A DNA stretch of 14,774 bases from Gemmatimonadota bacterium (lineage in GTDB: Bacteria; Gemmatimonadota; Gemmatimonadetes; Gemmatimonadales; GWC2-71-9): contig QHTS01000057.1 in assembly GCA_003220905.1 (NCBI GenBank), forward strand, positions 1 to 14,774. Reading direction: 5' to 3'. Position numbers and translations under genes: made by a program. Of this stretch, positions 13,233 to 14,774 are shown in pieces (the first letter of the stretch is position 1; every line of letters begins with the position of its first letter). The notes under the pieces are model-generated. The model was not told where the DNA came from. It saw nothing but the letters and a program-made list of their open reading frames with translations, and did not search any database.

Positions 13233-14128
13233 CTACTGCGGCGTTTCCAGCGGATGCTTGCTCCGCTCGTAGAACTCATTTTGCAATCGCAGGCTCTCCT
13301 GGTCGGCTTTGACGGCGCGGATCGCCTGCACGGTACCATTGATCCACGTCTTCGCCTCGAACTCGCCGAGCTCGCGCGACGCCGCGGCACCTTCGCCGGC
13401 ATAGTGATTCGGGAAGCGCGCGTACCACCAGATGCCGGTGTATAGGCCTTCCGGCAGCTTCAAGCGCGCCTGATCGGCACCCGATTCCTGCGGCGCGCGA
13501 TCCAGGTGCACGAGGTCGGGCCGGGCGATCATGCTCAGGGACGTTTCGCTCTCACCGGCATGCATATCCGTCGCGGGGTTCGATTTGTGCTTCGGCTCGC
13601 CTTGCGCGCTGCGGTGATACCTAGCACATAGACGACGTAATCATGCGGCGTGTCGAGCTGCGTCTGCGCGAAATACGGAAGCAGGCTGTTGTTGCCACCG
13701 TGACCGTTCACGATGATGATCTTCCTGCAGCCATTCCGTGCCATCTCGTCGGTCGTTTCCTGCAGCAATTCGAGCTGCAGGCGCCGGCTGTAGGCCACCG
13801 TGCCTGGCTGAGGTTTCGCCTCGAAGATTTGCCCGAAATAGTATTCGGGAAAAACGATGGCGTATTCCTGCTGCGCGGCATTGAGCGCCACGTATCGCAC
13901 GTTGAGCAGATCGTTGCCCAAGGGCAGATGCGGCCCATGCTTCTCCATGATGCCGAATGGGAGCAGGCATGTGCTTTGCGCACGGGCGATGGCGTCGCGG
14001 AAGTCGGCCGCCGTCAGTTCTTCCCAATGCACCGACAGCTTGCTTTGTGCCGACGCGGGTGAAGGTGACTGCGCCCACCCGATCGAGGCGCAGAGTGTGG
14101 TGATCGAAAGCAGCAGTGATTTGGACAC
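13233..14128 (-). pseudogene. Exported creatininase-family amidohydrolase, split by one missing base
   Basis: Two frames give one ~298-residue protein. Part 1 starts at GTG 14128, four bases after AGGAGG (ATG 14149 lies upstream of that site and is less likely). It has a signal peptide (SKSLLLSITTLCASIGWAQ) and creatininase metal-site motifs: FGIMEKHGPHLPLGND (E62, H64, D73) and VNGHGGNN (H143). The frame then drifts into junk ending at 13535. Part 2 resumes as GEPKHKSNPATDMHAGESET, with the metal ligand Glu in HAGE, and runs to TAG at 13233. Adding one T to the TT at 13602-13603 restores ITAARKGEPKHKSNPATD. Creatininase relatives cleave cyclic or linear amides with two metal ions; the substrate here is unknown. 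Both halves look well conserved, so a sequence error is likely. Confidence 0.87.
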
Positions 14129-14231
14129 GTGTCCTCCTGCGATGATCATTTCACGATTTCAATGCGGAGGCCGAGGGAGGGAGAGAGTCGCGCAAGAAGC
14201 TAACAGGGTCGGAGGGTGGGCTCAACGGGGG

Positions 14232-14267
14232 CCACACCGTCCGGGTTCAACTGGACGGAGAGTGTGG
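14232..14267. repeat. Bulged inverted repeat in the tfoX-like leader
   Basis: CCACACCGTCC (14232-14242) pairs with GGACGG plus TGTGG (14253-14267), around a 10-base loop and with a 4-base bulge in the right arm. It lies about 20 bp before the TfoX-like start. It could be an operator or an RNA hairpin; chance cannot be excluded. The rest of 14129-14288 shows nothing clear beyond the creatininase start region. Confidence 0.35.
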
Positions 14268-14288
14268 AGCAGGCGTAAGATCATCGTC

Positions 14289-14621
14289 ATGCCACCCAGC
14301 GACGCGCTGATTCAGCGAGTGAAGGCTTCCCTGGCAGGTGCCCCCCGCCTCGAAGAGAAGCGGATGTTCGGCGGCGTGACGTTCATGGTCCGCGGGAAGA
14401 TGTGCGTCAGCGTCGGTGAGGGCCGGATCATGTGCCGGATCGATCCGGCCCTGCACGAGGCTGCGGTGAAGCGGAAGGGGGCCCGAACCGTGGTGATGAA
14501 GGGGCGACAGTACCGCGGGTGGGTGTACGTCGATGCCGCGGCGGTGAAGACCAAGCGTGACCTCGGCTACTGGGTTCGGCTGTCGCTGGACTACAACACC
14601 AAGGCCAAAGCTTCAGGATGA
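14289..14621 (+). CDS. TfoX/Sxy N-terminal-domain protein
   Basis: A 110-residue protein consisting only of the TfoX_N domain. Motifs: RMFGGVTFMVRGKMCVSVGE (25-44), then IMCRIDPALHEAAV, VVMKGRQYRGWVYVD and DLGYWVRLSLDYN. In gamma-proteobacteria, TfoX/Sxy activates competence genes with CRP. Short one-domain relatives like this are widespread and their role is not established, so a competence function should not be assumed. The ATG at 14289 fits the family opening; no strong Shine-Dalgarno precedes it. Its last nine bases overlap the end of the convergent membrane-protein gene. Confidence 0.9.
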   Translation: MPPSDALIQRVKASLAGAPRLEEKRMFGGVTFMVRGKMCVSVGEGRIMCRIDPALHEAAVKRKGARTVVMKGRQYRGWVYVDAAAVKTKRDLGYWVRLSLDYNTKAKASG

Positions 14622-14774
14622 ACTCCACGCCAGCCGCAACGCGAACTCCCGCCGCAGCAGCACCATCGCGAGCACCAGCTGCACGAACACGGACGCCACC
14701 GACAACAACCACAGCCAGCGCAGCTCGAAGCCAGGGAGGCGCGCGACGATCACGCCGGGGATGGCGACGAGGGC
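14613..14774 (-). CDS. Membrane protein, C-terminal 53 residues (5' end beyond window)
   Basis: The minus strand is open from the right edge to TGA at 14615-14613. The 53 residues hold one clear hydrophobic helix (LWLLSVASVFVQLVLAMVLL), flanked by arginines (RREFALRLAW), and part of an earlier segment (ALVAIPGVIVARLPGF). This looks like the last transmembrane helix and short cytoplasmic tail of a polytopic protein, possibly a transporter. Too little is present to name the family. Confidence 0.6.
   Translation of the reverse strand, partial: ALVAIPGVIVARLPGFELRWLWLLSVASVFVQLVLAMVLLRREFALRLAWSSS

Noticed and set aside
1..14774. tRNA, rRNA, CRISPR array, transposase or riboswitch
   Set aside because: I saw no cloverleaf, repeat-spacer array, transposase motif or known aptamer core. 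This is a reading by eye, not a covariance-model search.

Overview
This is a GC-rich, densely packed bacterial window with no rRNA, tRNA, CRISPR array or transposase. A DUF5916-type outer-membrane barrel ending in an aromatic-rich terminal strand implies a Gram-negative (diderm) host. DUF5916, Uma2, UBP zinc-finger and cNMP/thioredoxin-reductase fusion proteins on high-GC DNA fit a soil lineage such as Gemmatimonadota or Acidobacteriota. That placement is inference; no phylogenetic marker is present.

Region 1 (1-3883, minus strand) looks like one six-gene operon with gaps of 4-24 bp. In order of transcription it holds a Dps ferritin, a three-domain cNMP/glutaredoxin-like/thioredoxin-reductase-like flavoprotein, a eukaryote-type UBP zinc finger, a cytoplasmic DsbA-like CPFC protein, a 107-residue protein of unknown function, and an exported YncE-like beta-propeller that runs off the left edge. 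The set suggests iron/peroxide protection coupled to thiol redox chemistry. It is the best candidate here for an under-described system.

Region 2 (4036-8166, plus strand) is broken. A DUF5916 outer-membrane protein is split by one missing base. It is followed by remnants of a sugar-acid catabolic cluster: a GntP permease, a YjhG/YagF-type D-xylonate dehydratase and the first ~60 residues of an SMP-30/gluconolactonase. A palindromic repeat sits exactly where the permease fragment ends, just before the dehydratase fragment.

Region 3 (8163-11550) holds a YCII-domain protein (minus) and a glpF-glpK-nagB run (plus). GlpK is intact. GlpF appears to lack one transmembrane helix and its start is uncertain. 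NagB has lost a piece near its C-terminus together with its frame.

Region 4 (11563-14774) has an AHSA1/SRPBCC-ArsR operon (minus) with a clear promoter flanked by two matching TGCAAC-N6-GTTGC operators, a Uma2 nuclease-fold protein, an exported creatininase-family protein split by one missing base, a TfoX-N protein (plus), and the C-terminal tail of a membrane protein entering from the right edge.

Three single-base frame breaks are each repaired by lengthening a short homopolymer by one. That pattern suggests read or assembly error for those three, while the larger losses in gntP, yjhG, glpF and nagB look like real or assembly-derived deletions.
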